A stretch of 6,005 nt of DNA from assembly GCA_900313265.1 (NCBI GenBank), contig OMRN01000196.1, positions 1 through 6,005 of the forward strand, given 5' to 3'. Position 1 is the first letter of the stretch. Every line of letters starts with the position of its first letter. Shown piece by piece: positions 1 to 6,005 of the stretch. The position numbers and the translations under genes were made by a program. The notes beneath the pieces were generated by a model. It saw only the letters and a list, made by a program, of their open reading frames with translations, searched no databases and was not told the origin of the DNA. The stretch is from an uncultured Lachnospiraceae bacterium (lineage in GTDB: Bacteria > Bacillota > Clostridia > Lachnospirales > Lachnospiraceae).

Positions 1-246
1 GGTCCCTTTCAATTTCTTTGTATAAACCGAACCTGCATACTCACTTGGAAGTTCTGATCCAATATAGATTATTTCATTATCTTCAGCAATAGAGTATATA
101 TCCCCTACATATCGCTTTAAATACTCTTCAATATCTTCCCATTGAATGAATCTTTTTCCTTTAAATACTATGTCATTTATTACAACTATCTTATTACCAT
201 CAGCATCTTGTATTACAGAAACATTTCTTCTGGTTATTTTCTCCAA
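1..246 (-). CDS. Partial protein resembling a large polyvalent-protein-associated domain (LPD3-like)
   Basis: The minus-strand frame stays open from the left edge up to base 273, where an in-frame TAA lies just inside rlmD. It has no in-frame ATG or GTG. The only usual start is TTG at 246, with no convincing Shine-Dalgarno before it, so the given start is provisional and the 5' end may be a truncation or fusion scar. About 82 residues from the TTG are visible. They include a basic N-terminus with LEKITRRNV, a short beta-rich stretch DADGNKIVVINDI, then GKRFIQW, an acidic helix EDIEEYLKRYVGD and IIYIGSELPSEYAGS. From memory these motifs resemble a domain of about 150-200 residues common in polyvalent proteins of phages and conjugative elements, probably LPD3. 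No catalytic function is known to me. Codon use is AT-rich, unlike rlmD, and the C-terminus lies outside the window. Confidence 0.5.
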   Translation of the reverse strand, partial: MEKITRRNVSVIQDADGNKIVVINDIVFKGKRFIQWEDIEEYLKRYVGDIYSIAEDNEIIYIGSELPSEYAGSVYTKKLKGT

Positions 247-356
247 CTTAAGCTGAGTGGTTTTACGTATTAGTTATCCTCGTCTTTGATTCTGTAATAT
301 TCTTCAGCATCTATACCAATTTGCACATAATCCTTCGCATTCCTAACCCGTGTAAT
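1..356. mobile_element. Probable terminal segment of an integrated element abutting rlmD
   Basis: This stretch is markedly AT-rich: my count is about 31% G+C for bases 1-270 and about 37% for 273-356, against roughly half in the adjoining genes. It contains a reading frame resembling a mobile-element protein domain and also supplies the last ~28 codons of rlmD. The change occurs just after the codons for the HVE motif that ends the catalytic core of RlmD. From known biology, the 3' end of rum/rumA-type 23S rRNA uracil methyltransferase genes is a recurrent integration site for ICEs and prophages in streptococci. By inference, the segment is one end of such an element, which restored the open frame with its own tail. 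Neither an integrase nor the second att copy is inside the window, so the exact crossover point cannot be placed. Confidence 0.45.
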
Positions 357-1766
357 TAACGCGACCGTCTCGACATGTACCGTGCGGCTGAACTGGTCGA
401 ATGCCTGCCATGCTTTTAATTCATATTTCTCCGAACAGAGAATTTTTAAATCCCTTGCAAGAGTAGCCGAATCGCAGCTGACGTAAACGATGCGCCGGGG
501 TTCCATCGCAAGCATGGTTTCCAGGCATTTTTCATCACAGCCTTTTCGGGGAGGATCGACAACGATAATGTCGGGGGAAAGCATATCCTTATCATTTGCC
601 CTTTCATAAAAAGCCGGCAGCACTTCTTCCGCCTTTCCCACAAAAAATTCCGCGTTGGAAATCCCGTTGCGTAAAGCATTGGCTTTCGCATCCTCTATCG
701 CTTCGGGAACGATTTCCACACCGTATACTTTTCCCGCTTTCTTTGCCATGCAAAGCGAAATCGTACCGATGCCGCAGTATAAATCCCAGACGCTTTCCGT
801 TCCGGTAAGCGACGCGTATTCCACGGCCTTTGAATACAGCCTCTCTGCCTGGACGGGATTTACCTGGTAAAAGGACCTCGCCGAGATGGCGTAGTTTATC
901 CCGCACAGTTCATCCGAAATGCTTTCTTTGCCCCGGAGCACACGCGTCCTGTCACCCATAATCACGTTGGTCTTGTCCGTATTCGTATTCAGGCAGATGC
1001 CCGCAATTTCCGGAACCGCTTTTACGAGCTGCTCACAAAGCAGTTCTTCTTTCGGAATGCTCTTTCCGTTCACAATAAGACAGACCATAATCTCTCCGCT
1101 TTTAAACCCTTCGCGAATCAGAATATGCCGGATCAGTCCTTTATGCTGCGTTTCATCATACGGCTTTACACCGTGAATTTTCATAAATGTAAGAACCGTG
1201 AGAAGAATCTTTTGATTCACTTCTCTTCCGAGAAGGCAGTCCGTATTCGGAATGATATCATGAGTTCTGCCGGCATAGAATCCGGCTACGGGATTTCCGT
1301 CCCGGTCCTCTCCGACGGGGTACTGTGCCTTATTTCTGTACCGGTACGGGGAAAAATCCTCTTCTCCCGGCTGTTTCATTCCGACTATCGGTTCCCGGAT
1401 GCTTTCGATGAAAGCTTCGTCGAAGCCTCCGAGCCGCACCAGATTATTTTTAACCTTGTTCTCCTTAAAACGAAGCTCCGCTTCGTAACTCATCTCCTGT
1501 AACTGACATCCTCCGCATGCTCTCGCCATCGGACATTCTGCCGGTACACGGTCGGGTGAAGGCTTTACCACTTTCATAAGTTTTGCAAAAGCATAATTCG
1601 TTTTGGCCTTCATCACCTTTGCTTCAATCACATCGCCGATGACGGCATCCTTTACAAAAAGGGTAAAGCCTTCGGCTTTGCCGATGCCCTGCCCTTTTTC
1701 ATCCATATCCGTTATTTCAACGGTTACCATATCGTTTTTCTTATAAATCGTCTTTTCGGATTCCAT
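270..1766 (-). CDS. rlmD: 23S rRNA (uracil-5-)-methyltransferase, RlmD/RumA family
   Basis: The product is a SAM-dependent enzyme that methylates C5 of a uridine in 23S rRNA (U1939 in E. coli numbering for RlmD; RlmCD-type enzymes of Bacillota can also modify U747). The 498 residues show an N-terminal TRAM domain (about 10-68) and iron-sulfur ligands C78, C84 and C87 in CPMARACGGC with a likely fourth at C177. The RNA-binding insert follows, then SFYQVNP near 298-304, the SAM loop VWDLYCGIGT at 326-335, and DPPRKG at 404-409. The nucleophile is C431 in VSCDSATLARD and the general base is E466 in HVETV. All key residues are present, so the enzyme should be active. Most relatives end shortly after the HVE motif; here residues 471-498 form a tail encoded by AT-rich codons, probably contributed by an adjacent integrated element. 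The gene is last in the htrA-yhaM-rlmD order, 14 bp after yhaM. The assignment to RlmD rather than RlmC is by family resemblance only. Confidence 0.93.
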   Translation of the reverse strand: MESEKTIYKKNDMVTVEITDMDEKGQGIGKAEGFTLFVKDAVIGDVIEAKVMKAKTNYAFAKLMKVVKPSPDRVPAECPMARACGGCQLQEMSYEAELRFKENKVKNNLVRLGGFDEAFIESIREPIVGMKQPGEEDFSPYRYRNKAQYPVGEDRDGNPVAGFYAGRTHDIIPNTDCLLGREVNQKILLTVLTFMKIHGVKPYDETQHKGLIRHILIREGFKSGEIMVCLIVNGKSIPKEELLCEQLVKAVPEIAGICLNTNTDKTNVIMGDRTRVLRGKESISDELCGINYAISARSFYQVNPVQAERLYSKAVEYASLTGTESVWDLYCGIGTISLCMAKKAGKVYGVEIVPEAIEDAKANALRNGISNAEFFVGKAEEVLPAFYERANDKDMLSPDIIVVDPPRKGCDEKCLETMLAMEPRRIVYVSCDSATLARDLKILCSEKYELKAWQAFDQFSRTVHVETVALITRVRNAKDYVQIGIDAEEYYRIKDEDN

Positions 1767-1780
1767 GAATTTATGAAAAA

Positions 1781-2725
1781 TTACTCCCCTCTTGTAGCGC
1801 GGATATTGGTATCGAAAATCCGGTTAAATCCCTGCCAGTTCTTATGCCCGGCCTTATGAACCAGTTCCGTAAACGCCTCCAGTTTGGCATCCGCATCGTC
1901 CGCATAGTTAAGCGCGATTGCTTCGGCCAGTTCGGGAACCTTCGGCGAACCGAATTCGAGTTCCCCGTGATGGGCAACAATACAGTGCTTTAATTCCGCT
2001 GCGAGTGTCGGGGGAAAATCCGGAATATCCCGGATGTAATCTCCCACCATCTCCGTGCCGATGACAATATGACCCAAAAGATTTCCTTCATCCGTATAGT
2101 CGTTTTCGGGAAAAAGCGAAATCTCCCTGGTTTTTCCGATATCATGAAGAAGTGCCGCCGTAATCAGTAAATCCCGGTTTAAAAGCGGATACTGCTTTGC
2201 ATAGAAATCGCAGATTGCCGCAACCGAAAGCGTATGCTCCATTAATCCGCCGATAAAAGCATGATGGATGCTTCTTGCCGCGGAATTCTTCCGGAAGCGC
2301 TCCGAAAGAGCCTCATCCTCAATAAACATTTTGACAAGCAGGGTATGAAGATAGCTGTTTTTTACCGATTCGATATAGTTTTTGATATCCTGCCACATCC
2401 GGTCCGGATCCTTTGTCGAAACGGGAAAATAATCCGCGGGATTGTATTCGCCCTTTTCCGCCGGTCTCGTCTGCCTTATGTTCAGCTGAAGATTCCCCTG
2501 AAACGTCGTCATGTCCCCGTAAATATACACGTAATCATTGACATCGAAATCAATAATGGAGGGAGATTTGGTGTCCCAGATTTTTCCATCGAGTACTCCC
2601 GTTTTATCCTGTATGGTAACATTCCAGTATTCTTTTCCGGCCTTGGTCGTGGCGGGATTCTTCTGCTTGATAAGATAAATATCCCGAACCGCCATTCCTT
2701 CTTTCAGATCCTGAATGTATTTCAT
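1781..2725 (-). CDS. yhaM: 3'-5' exoribonuclease YhaM family (OB-fold plus HD domain)
   Basis: YhaM-type enzymes are cytoplasmic Mn-dependent 3'-5' exonucleases that trim short single-stranded tails from RNA in Bacillota. From the chosen start the protein has 314 residues, the usual family length. An N-terminal OB-fold nucleic-acid-binding region covers roughly 12-90, with YWNVTIQDKTG and the run DYVYIYGD. An HD phosphohydrolase domain follows, with metal-binding motifs SIHHAFIGGLMEHT, LLHDIGK, a downstream GHI and AHHG, and NYADDADAK near residue 275. All the expected His/Asp pairs are intact. The longest open frame starts at a GTG at 2731, but the Shine-Dalgarno AGAGGA lies only 2 nt from it and 8 nt from the ATG at 2725, so I take the ATG. 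It sits between the HtrA-like gene (about 75 bp upstream) and rlmD (14 bp downstream), with no convincing promoter of its own, so it is probably co-transcribed. Confidence 0.93.
   Translation of the reverse strand: MKYIQDLKEGMAVRDIYLIKQKNPATTKAGKEYWNVTIQDKTGVLDGKIWDTKSPSIIDFDVNDYVYIYGDMTTFQGNLQLNIRQTRPAEKGEYNPADYFPVSTKDPDRMWQDIKNYIESVKNSYLHTLLVKMFIEDEALSERFRKNSAARSIHHAFIGGLMEHTLSVAAICDFYAKQYPLLNRDLLITAALLHDIGKTREISLFPENDYTDEGNLLGHIVIGTEMVGDYIRDIPDFPPTLAAELKHCIVAHHGELEFGSPKVPELAEAIALNYADDADAKLEAFTELVHKAGHKNWQGFNRIFDTNIRATRGE
1784..1790 (-). promoter_or_regulatory. Distant Shine-Dalgarno for rlmD inside the end of yhaM
   Basis: On the minus strand AGGGGAG lies directly before the yhaM stop codon TAA. 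It is the only good ribosome-binding match upstream of the rlmD ATG at 1766, but its spacing is about 17 nt, longer than the usual 5-10. No better site is seen for the alternative ATG at codon 13. The arrangement suggests that ribosomes ending on yhaM reinitiate on rlmD. Confidence 0.45.
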
Positions 2726-2733
2726 CTGCACTG

Positions 2734-2739
2734 TCCTCT
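2734..2739 (-). promoter_or_regulatory. Ribosome-binding site of yhaM, deciding the start
   Basis: Minus-strand AGAGGA is placed 8 nt before the ATG at 2725 and only 2 nt before the competing GTG at 2731. The spacing favours the ATG and removes two residues from the longest open frame. Confidence 0.7.
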
Positions 2740-2789
2740 CGTTTCTTTTATTCCTTTTTATTTCCGCATGGTATGTTTTATGTCCGTCC

Positions 2790-2808
2790 CGGAATATCTT
2801 CTATTCCG
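2790..2808. repeat. Short inverted repeat overlapping the stop of the HtrA-like gene
   Basis: A 7-bp perfect stem (CGGAATA pairing with TATTCCG) encloses a 5-nt loop and covers the TAG stop of the HtrA-like gene. On the plus strand it is followed by TTTT. On the minus strand, the direction of the operon, it is preceded by AAAA and followed by GGGACGG, so it does not look like a terminator for the operon. It may be a weak RNA hairpin at the end of the message, or chance. Confidence 0.3.
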
Positions 2809-4126
2809 TTTTCTGTCCGATGGTTACCGTAACGTTCACTTCCTTGTATTCATCTCCCGCAGAACGCATAAATTTTACATCCACTTCGTCGCCCGGCTTG
2901 TAGTGACGCAGTTTTTCCTCGGCTTCCGCGGCCGAAGTAATATGAACTCCGTCGATTCCCGTAATAATATCTCCGGCCACAATTCCGACTTCCATGGCGG
3001 GAGAATCCATTTCCAGTTTACGCACAAAGGCCCCCTCGGGAATACCGTTTGCGATTGCCTGCGGCGTGATTTCCAAAAGTGTGGTTCCGAAATACGGCCG
3101 TTCCACCTGGTTCGACAGATCTTCAATCAGATGTTTTAATTCCGAAATTCCGATGGCGGAAATCTGATTACTTAAATCGGAATTATTGTATTTCTGATTC
3201 AGAACACCGATGACCTGTCCTTTGGTATTGCAAAGGAACCCTTCCGCATTGCGGCTTCCGTAAATATCGGTTGTAATCAGTTTGTAATTATGATCCGTTG
3301 TATTAATGGGACTTCCAAGCGAGGTAATAATCCCGTATCCCACCGAATCGGAATATCCCATCGGATCACCGACGGCTAATACAACATCCCCTTCCCGGAT
3401 TCCGACATTGGAATTTCCCAAAGTAGCGTAAGTTAAATTTGCGCGGATTTCCGGATCGATTGCCGAAAGCGGCACGGAAATCACAATAAGGTTGGTTGCC
3501 TTGTCATAAGCCGATACGGTTCCGGGACATACGCTGTCATCCGAAAAAATAACTTCAAACTCCGTTGCCCCCGCTAACGCGGAATAATTAGAGATAATAT
3601 ACAAATCCCTTCCGTTGTCCGCAACCATCAGTCCGGACACCTTTCTCTGCTCTTCGTAAACATTACTGAACCAGTCCACATCCGAAAACGATCCCATTAC
3701 GACTACCATGCTTTCATTTACCTCCTGCGCGAGGTCGGAAAGTTTCCCGTATAAATTCTGATAGTCTTCAATTTCCAGATCCAGTTTCTGGATAATATTG
3801 TTGTTCTGGACGATGGTCTCGGCCGGCTTGTCTTTTTCATCGAGTTCCACCTGCTCCTGAATCATATCCTCCGGCAGAACTTCGTTTACCTCTTCCGGAA
3901 GCGTTACCTCGGGAAGGGAAATCGACGGCTTCTCCTCCTTCGGGGAAACCAGTTTCGTCAGTGCGGGCTCCAACAGAATAAAAACAAACGAAGCAATCAC
4001 GCCGAACATAATGGCCAGTGCACCGGTCATAAATGCCCTCTTAAAAAGCTTCTTCTTGTTAATCGGACGCTTCTTTATTTGTTCCTGCATAAAGGAATAA
4101 TCGTCGTTTTCCTGTTTCTTTTCCAT
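2801..4126 (-). CDS. Membrane-anchored HtrA-like PDZ protein with a degenerate catalytic triad
   Basis: HtrA/DegP proteins are extracytoplasmic S1C serine proteases that handle misfolded proteins. This 441-residue protein has the family architecture: a basic cytoplasmic N-terminus (about 1-30), one membrane segment (about 32-52, signal-anchor type), an acidic Pro/Glu-rich linker (about 62-105), a trypsin-like domain (about 125-340) and one PDZ domain (about 345-435, with GIVAGDIITGIDG). The triad is lost. The TNNHV position reads SNYSA (His to S182), the TDLAV position reads TNLIV (Asp to N212), and the GNSGGPL position reads RNAEGFL (Ser to A294). TTD before the serine loop and GQVIGV after it make the alignment secure. 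It is therefore likely a pseudoprotease that binds peptides or other membrane proteins. The start is supported by AAAGGA (4134-4139) 7 nt upstream of the ATG. It is the first gene of the probable operon with yhaM and rlmD and diverges from mutS2. Confidence 0.88.
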   Translation of the reverse strand: MEKKQENDDYSFMQEQIKKRPINKKKLFKRAFMTGALAIMFGVIASFVFILLEPALTKLVSPKEEKPSISLPEVTLPEEVNEVLPEDMIQEQVELDEKDKPAETIVQNNNIIQKLDLEIEDYQNLYGKLSDLAQEVNESMVVVMGSFSDVDWFSNVYEEQRKVSGLMVADNGRDLYIISNYSALAGATEFEVIFSDDSVCPGTVSAYDKATNLIVISVPLSAIDPEIRANLTYATLGNSNVGIREGDVVLAVGDPMGYSDSVGYGIITSLGSPINTTDHNYKLITTDIYGSRNAEGFLCNTKGQVIGVLNQKYNNSDLSNQISAIGISELKHLIEDLSNQVERPYFGTTLLEITPQAIANGIPEGAFVRKLEMDSPAMEVGIVAGDIITGIDGVHITSAAEAEEKLRHYKPGDEVDVKFMRSAGDEYKEVNVTVTIGQKTE

Positions 4127-4164
4127 CTTTTAATCCTTTGCTTTATACGGGGTATTTTGTATCT

Positions 4165-4194
4165 ATGATAAATAAACGTCTGACAGGCCGTAAA
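4165..4194 (-). promoter_or_regulatory. Possible proximal promoter of the HtrA-like operon
   Basis: On the minus strand a TTTACG -35-like box (4189-4194) is followed after 18 nt by TATCAT (4165-4170), which matches five of six bases of the sigma-A -10 consensus. Transcription would begin near 4158, giving a leader of about 32 nt. The weak -35 makes this an alternative to the more distal site. Confidence 0.35.
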
Positions 4195-4234
4195 AATATG
4201 GCTTTTTCCTCTCCGAAAACCCCGCAACACTACT

Positions 4235-4243
4235 ATTTTACCA
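4235..4243 (-). promoter_or_regulatory. Extended -10 promoter of the HtrA-like operon
   Basis: The minus strand reads TGGTAAAAT, an extended -10 (TGn plus TAAAAT) typical of strong promoters in Clostridia. At the normal distance the -35 position holds only TACAAA (4258-4263). A perfect TTGACA exists at 4265-4270, but with a 24-nt spacer, too long for standard sigma-A contact. Transcription would start near 4228, leaving a leader of about 100 nt. Confidence 0.5.
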
Positions 4244-4263
4244 CATTTTCCATGCCTTTTGTA

Positions 4264-4293
4264 CTGTCAATTCACCTATAATTATGCTATTAT
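4264..4293 (+). promoter_or_regulatory. mutS2 promoter with extended -10
   Basis: CTGTCA (4264-4269, four of six matches to TTGACA) is followed after 18 nt by TATTAT (4288-4293), preceded by TGC to form an extended -10. The predicted start of transcription is near 4300, which gives a leader of about 35 nt before the mutS2 ATG. It stands back to back with the minus-strand promoter of the HtrA-like gene. Confidence 0.55.
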
Positions 4294-4334
4294 AAGGAAT
4301 GGTGAATGAATAATCTTCCGGATGAATACAAAAG

Positions 4335-6005
4335 ATGAACGAAAAAGCACTGCACATTTTAGAATACGATAAGGTCATTACAAAACTGACGGACCTTGCC
4401 CATTCCGCCCCGGGAAAAGAAAAATGCCGGGCGCTTCTTCCCATGACCGGTTTATCCGAAGTGGAACATGCGCAGTGTGAAACCGCCGACGGAGTTGCCC
4501 TTATTTTAAGAAAGGGCAAACCGAATTTTGCGGGGAACAGGGATTTGTCTTTTTCCTTAAATGCCCTTTCCCTGGGTTCCACCCTCTCCGCCGCGGAGCT
4601 TCTTCATATCGCGGAAGTGGCGGAATGTACGGAACGCAACAGCCGTTACGGTGCAAAAGAACACGCCGAAGAGCCGGATCATTCCCTGAGCGCTCTTTTT
4701 GACGCCCTGATTCCTCTTCCTTCCCTTCAGCGGGAAATCCGCCGCTGCATTATAAGCGAAGAAGAAATTGCCGATGACGCGAGTGCGGCGCTTAAGAATA
4801 TCCGCCGGTCCAAAATGATCTACCAGGAAAAAATCCGGGAACATCTGACCCAGATGGTGAATACCACCTACCGGACCTATCTGCAGGATGCCGTCATCAC
4901 CATGCGAAATAACCGCTACTGCCTGCCGGTAAAAGCCGAATACAAAAATACCGTCAAAGGCATGATTCACGATCAGTCCAAGGCCGGATCCACGTTCTTT
5001 ATCGAACCCGCACAGATTGTGGAATACAATAACAAACTCTCCACTCTCGATGCCGAGGAAAAAGAAGAAATCGAAAAAATCTTAGCAACACTTTCGGCAG
5101 AGGCCGCCGGATCCGTGGGAGAACTCGAAAGCAACTGCCGGGTGCTTTCCGAACTGGATTTTATTTTTGCCAGATCGAATCTCGCCCTTTCAATGAAGGG
5201 GGCGAAACCCGAATACATTACCGGACGTTTTCTTGATATTAAGAAAGCAAGACATCCGTTTATCGATCCCGCCAAAGTCGTGCCTATCGATATACGGCTG
5301 GGAGAAGAATATACACTGCTAATTGTAACCGGTCCGAATACCGGCGGCAAAACCGTTTCCTTAAAAACCACCGGGCTTTTATGTGCCATGGGCCAGTCCG
5401 GCCTTCACATTCCGGCTTCTTCCCTTTCGAAGATGTGTATTTTTAAGGATATTTTTGCCGACATCGGAGACGAACAGAGCATCGAACAGTCCCTCAGTAC
5501 TTTTTCGGCTCACATGACCAACATTGTTTCGATTTTAAACTCCGCCGACAGCGAATCCTTATGCCTTCTGGATGAACTCTGTGCCGGAACGGACCCGACG
5601 GAAGGAGCGGCGTTAGCCATTGCCATTTTAAAATCCTTAAGACAGCGCGGAACGCTGACCATGGCCACCACGCACTACAGCGAACTGAAAGTTTATGCGC
5701 TTTCGGCTCCGGATACCACGAATGCCAGCTGTGAATTCGATGTCGAAACGCTTTCTCCCACCTACCGTTTCCTAATCGGTCTTCCCGGAAAGAGCAATGC
5801 ATTCGCCATCTCCGCCAAACTCGGGCTTTCAAAAGACATCATCGAAGATGCAAAGGGGGAAATCTCCGAGACAAAAGAAAGCTTCGAAGATCTGCTTGCC
5901 GAACTGGAGAAAAGCAGACGTGCGCTTGAAGAAAAAGAAGCAGCCATCGAACGGGACCGTGAGGAAAGTGCAAGGCTTCGTGACGAAGCGGAACGTACCA
6001 AAGCA
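4335..6005 (+). CDS. mutS2: Endonuclease MutS2 (N-terminal 557 codons; 3' end outside window)
   Basis: MutS2 is a MutS-family ATPase without the mismatch-recognition domain. It has been linked to suppression of recombination and, in Bacillus subtilis, to sensing and splitting collided ribosomes. The frame is open from the ATG at 4335 to the window edge. Visible parts are the N-terminal core/lever and clamp region (about 1-300), Walker A GPNTGGKT at 333-340, STFSAHM, Walker B LCLLDEL ending in D413-E414, the loop AGTDPTEGAA, the switch ATTHYSEL, and the start of a charged coiled coil (about 515 onward, rich in Glu, Arg and Lys). In the family the remaining ~230 residues hold the rest of the coiled coil and the Smr nuclease domain; none of that is visible here. 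The residue after DEL is Cys416, where Gly is usual. The start is chosen because GGATGAA lies 8 nt upstream, a modest Shine-Dalgarno, and because the N-terminus begins like family members (ALHILEYDKV). Confidence 0.94.
   Translation, partial: MNEKALHILEYDKVITKLTDLAHSAPGKEKCRALLPMTGLSEVEHAQCETADGVALILRKGKPNFAGNRDLSFSLNALSLGSTLSAAELLHIAEVAECTERNSRYGAKEHAEEPDHSLSALFDALIPLPSLQREIRRCIISEEEIADDASAALKNIRRSKMIYQEKIREHLTQMVNTTYRTYLQDAVITMRNNRYCLPVKAEYKNTVKGMIHDQSKAGSTFFIEPAQIVEYNNKLSTLDAEEKEEIEKILATLSAEAAGSVGELESNCRVLSELDFIFARSNLALSMKGAKPEYITGRFLDIKKARHPFIDPAKVVPIDIRLGEEYTLLIVTGPNTGGKTVSLKTTGLLCAMGQSGLHIPASSLSKMCIFKDIFADIGDEQSIEQSLSTFSAHMTNIVSILNSADSESLCLLDELCAGTDPTEGAALAIAILKSLRQRGTLTMATTHYSELKVYALSAPDTTNASCEFDVETLSPTYRFLIGLPGKSNAFAISAKLGLSKDIIEDAKGEISETKESFEDLLAELEKSRRALEEKEAAIERDREESARLRDEAERTKA

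Noticed and set aside
1125..1502. Plus-strand open frame of 125 codons opposite rlmD
   Set aside because: The minus-strand frame encodes conserved RlmD sequence throughout this interval, and the antisense product has no recognisable motif.
2731..2731. GTG at 2731 as the yhaM start
   Set aside because: It would leave only 2 nt between the Shine-Dalgarno and the start; the ATG six bases further in has 8 nt spacing and fits the family N-terminus.
2726..2800. A separate promoter for yhaM in the gap after the HtrA-like gene
   Set aside because: Candidate boxes such as CGGACA and TAAAAA on the minus strand are spaced about 20 nt apart and match poorly, which is not enough to call.
2790..2815. Hairpin followed by TTTT as a plus-strand terminator
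   Set aside because: The stem has only 7 bp with four A-T pairs, no plus-strand gene lies upstream of it, and in the operon direction the U-tract is absent.
2261..3139. Long plus-strand open frame (292 codons) opposite the end of the HtrA-like gene and most of yhaM
   Set aside because: It runs antisense across two well-supported genes and their gap. It is rich in Phe, Arg and Ile with no recognisable domain, and has no ribosome-binding site that I can see, so it looks like a shadow of codon bias.
4557..5389. Two minus-strand open frames of about 137 codons opposite mutS2
   Set aside because: They lie antisense to clear MutS2 coding sequence with intact motifs, show low-complexity Ser- or Phe-rich composition, and have no supporting context.

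Overview
The window looks like a chromosome segment of a Clostridia-type Bacillota, most likely a Lachnospiraceae-like gut bacterium. The evidence is a YhaM-family exoribonuclease, a MutS2, an iron-sulfur RlmD-type rRNA methyltransferase, a membrane-anchored degenerate HtrA, and promoters with extended -10 boxes. Genus is not determinable. Most of the window is about half G+C by spot counts. The first ~270 bases are about 31% G+C, a clear change in composition.

Layout. (1) Bases 1-~356 are AT-rich. They hold the 5' part of a minus-strand reading frame that runs off the window and resembles a domain found in large mobile-element proteins. The same AT-rich DNA supplies the last ~28 codons of rlmD, so it is probably the end of an integrated element. 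(2) Bases 270-4126 hold three minus-strand genes in the order htrA-like, yhaM, rlmD, with gaps of about 75 and 14 bp, consistent with one operon. (3) Bases 4127-4334 are a divergent promoter region. (4) From 4335 to the right edge is the first 557 codons of mutS2 on the plus strand; its C-terminal part lies outside.

Functionally the genes serve housekeeping roles: 3'-5' RNA trimming (YhaM), 23S rRNA m5U modification (RlmD) and MutS2, which has been linked to ribosome rescue and recombination control. The leading operon gene has the HtrA fold, but all three catalytic triad positions are substituted, so it is probably a membrane-anchored pseudoprotease or scaffold.

The observations most worth following up are the rlmD 3' end as a probable integration site and the dead HtrA. 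I see no complete novel multi-gene system in the window. If there is one, it would be in the element extending leftward beyond base 1. I found no tRNA, rRNA, CRISPR array or complete insertion sequence.
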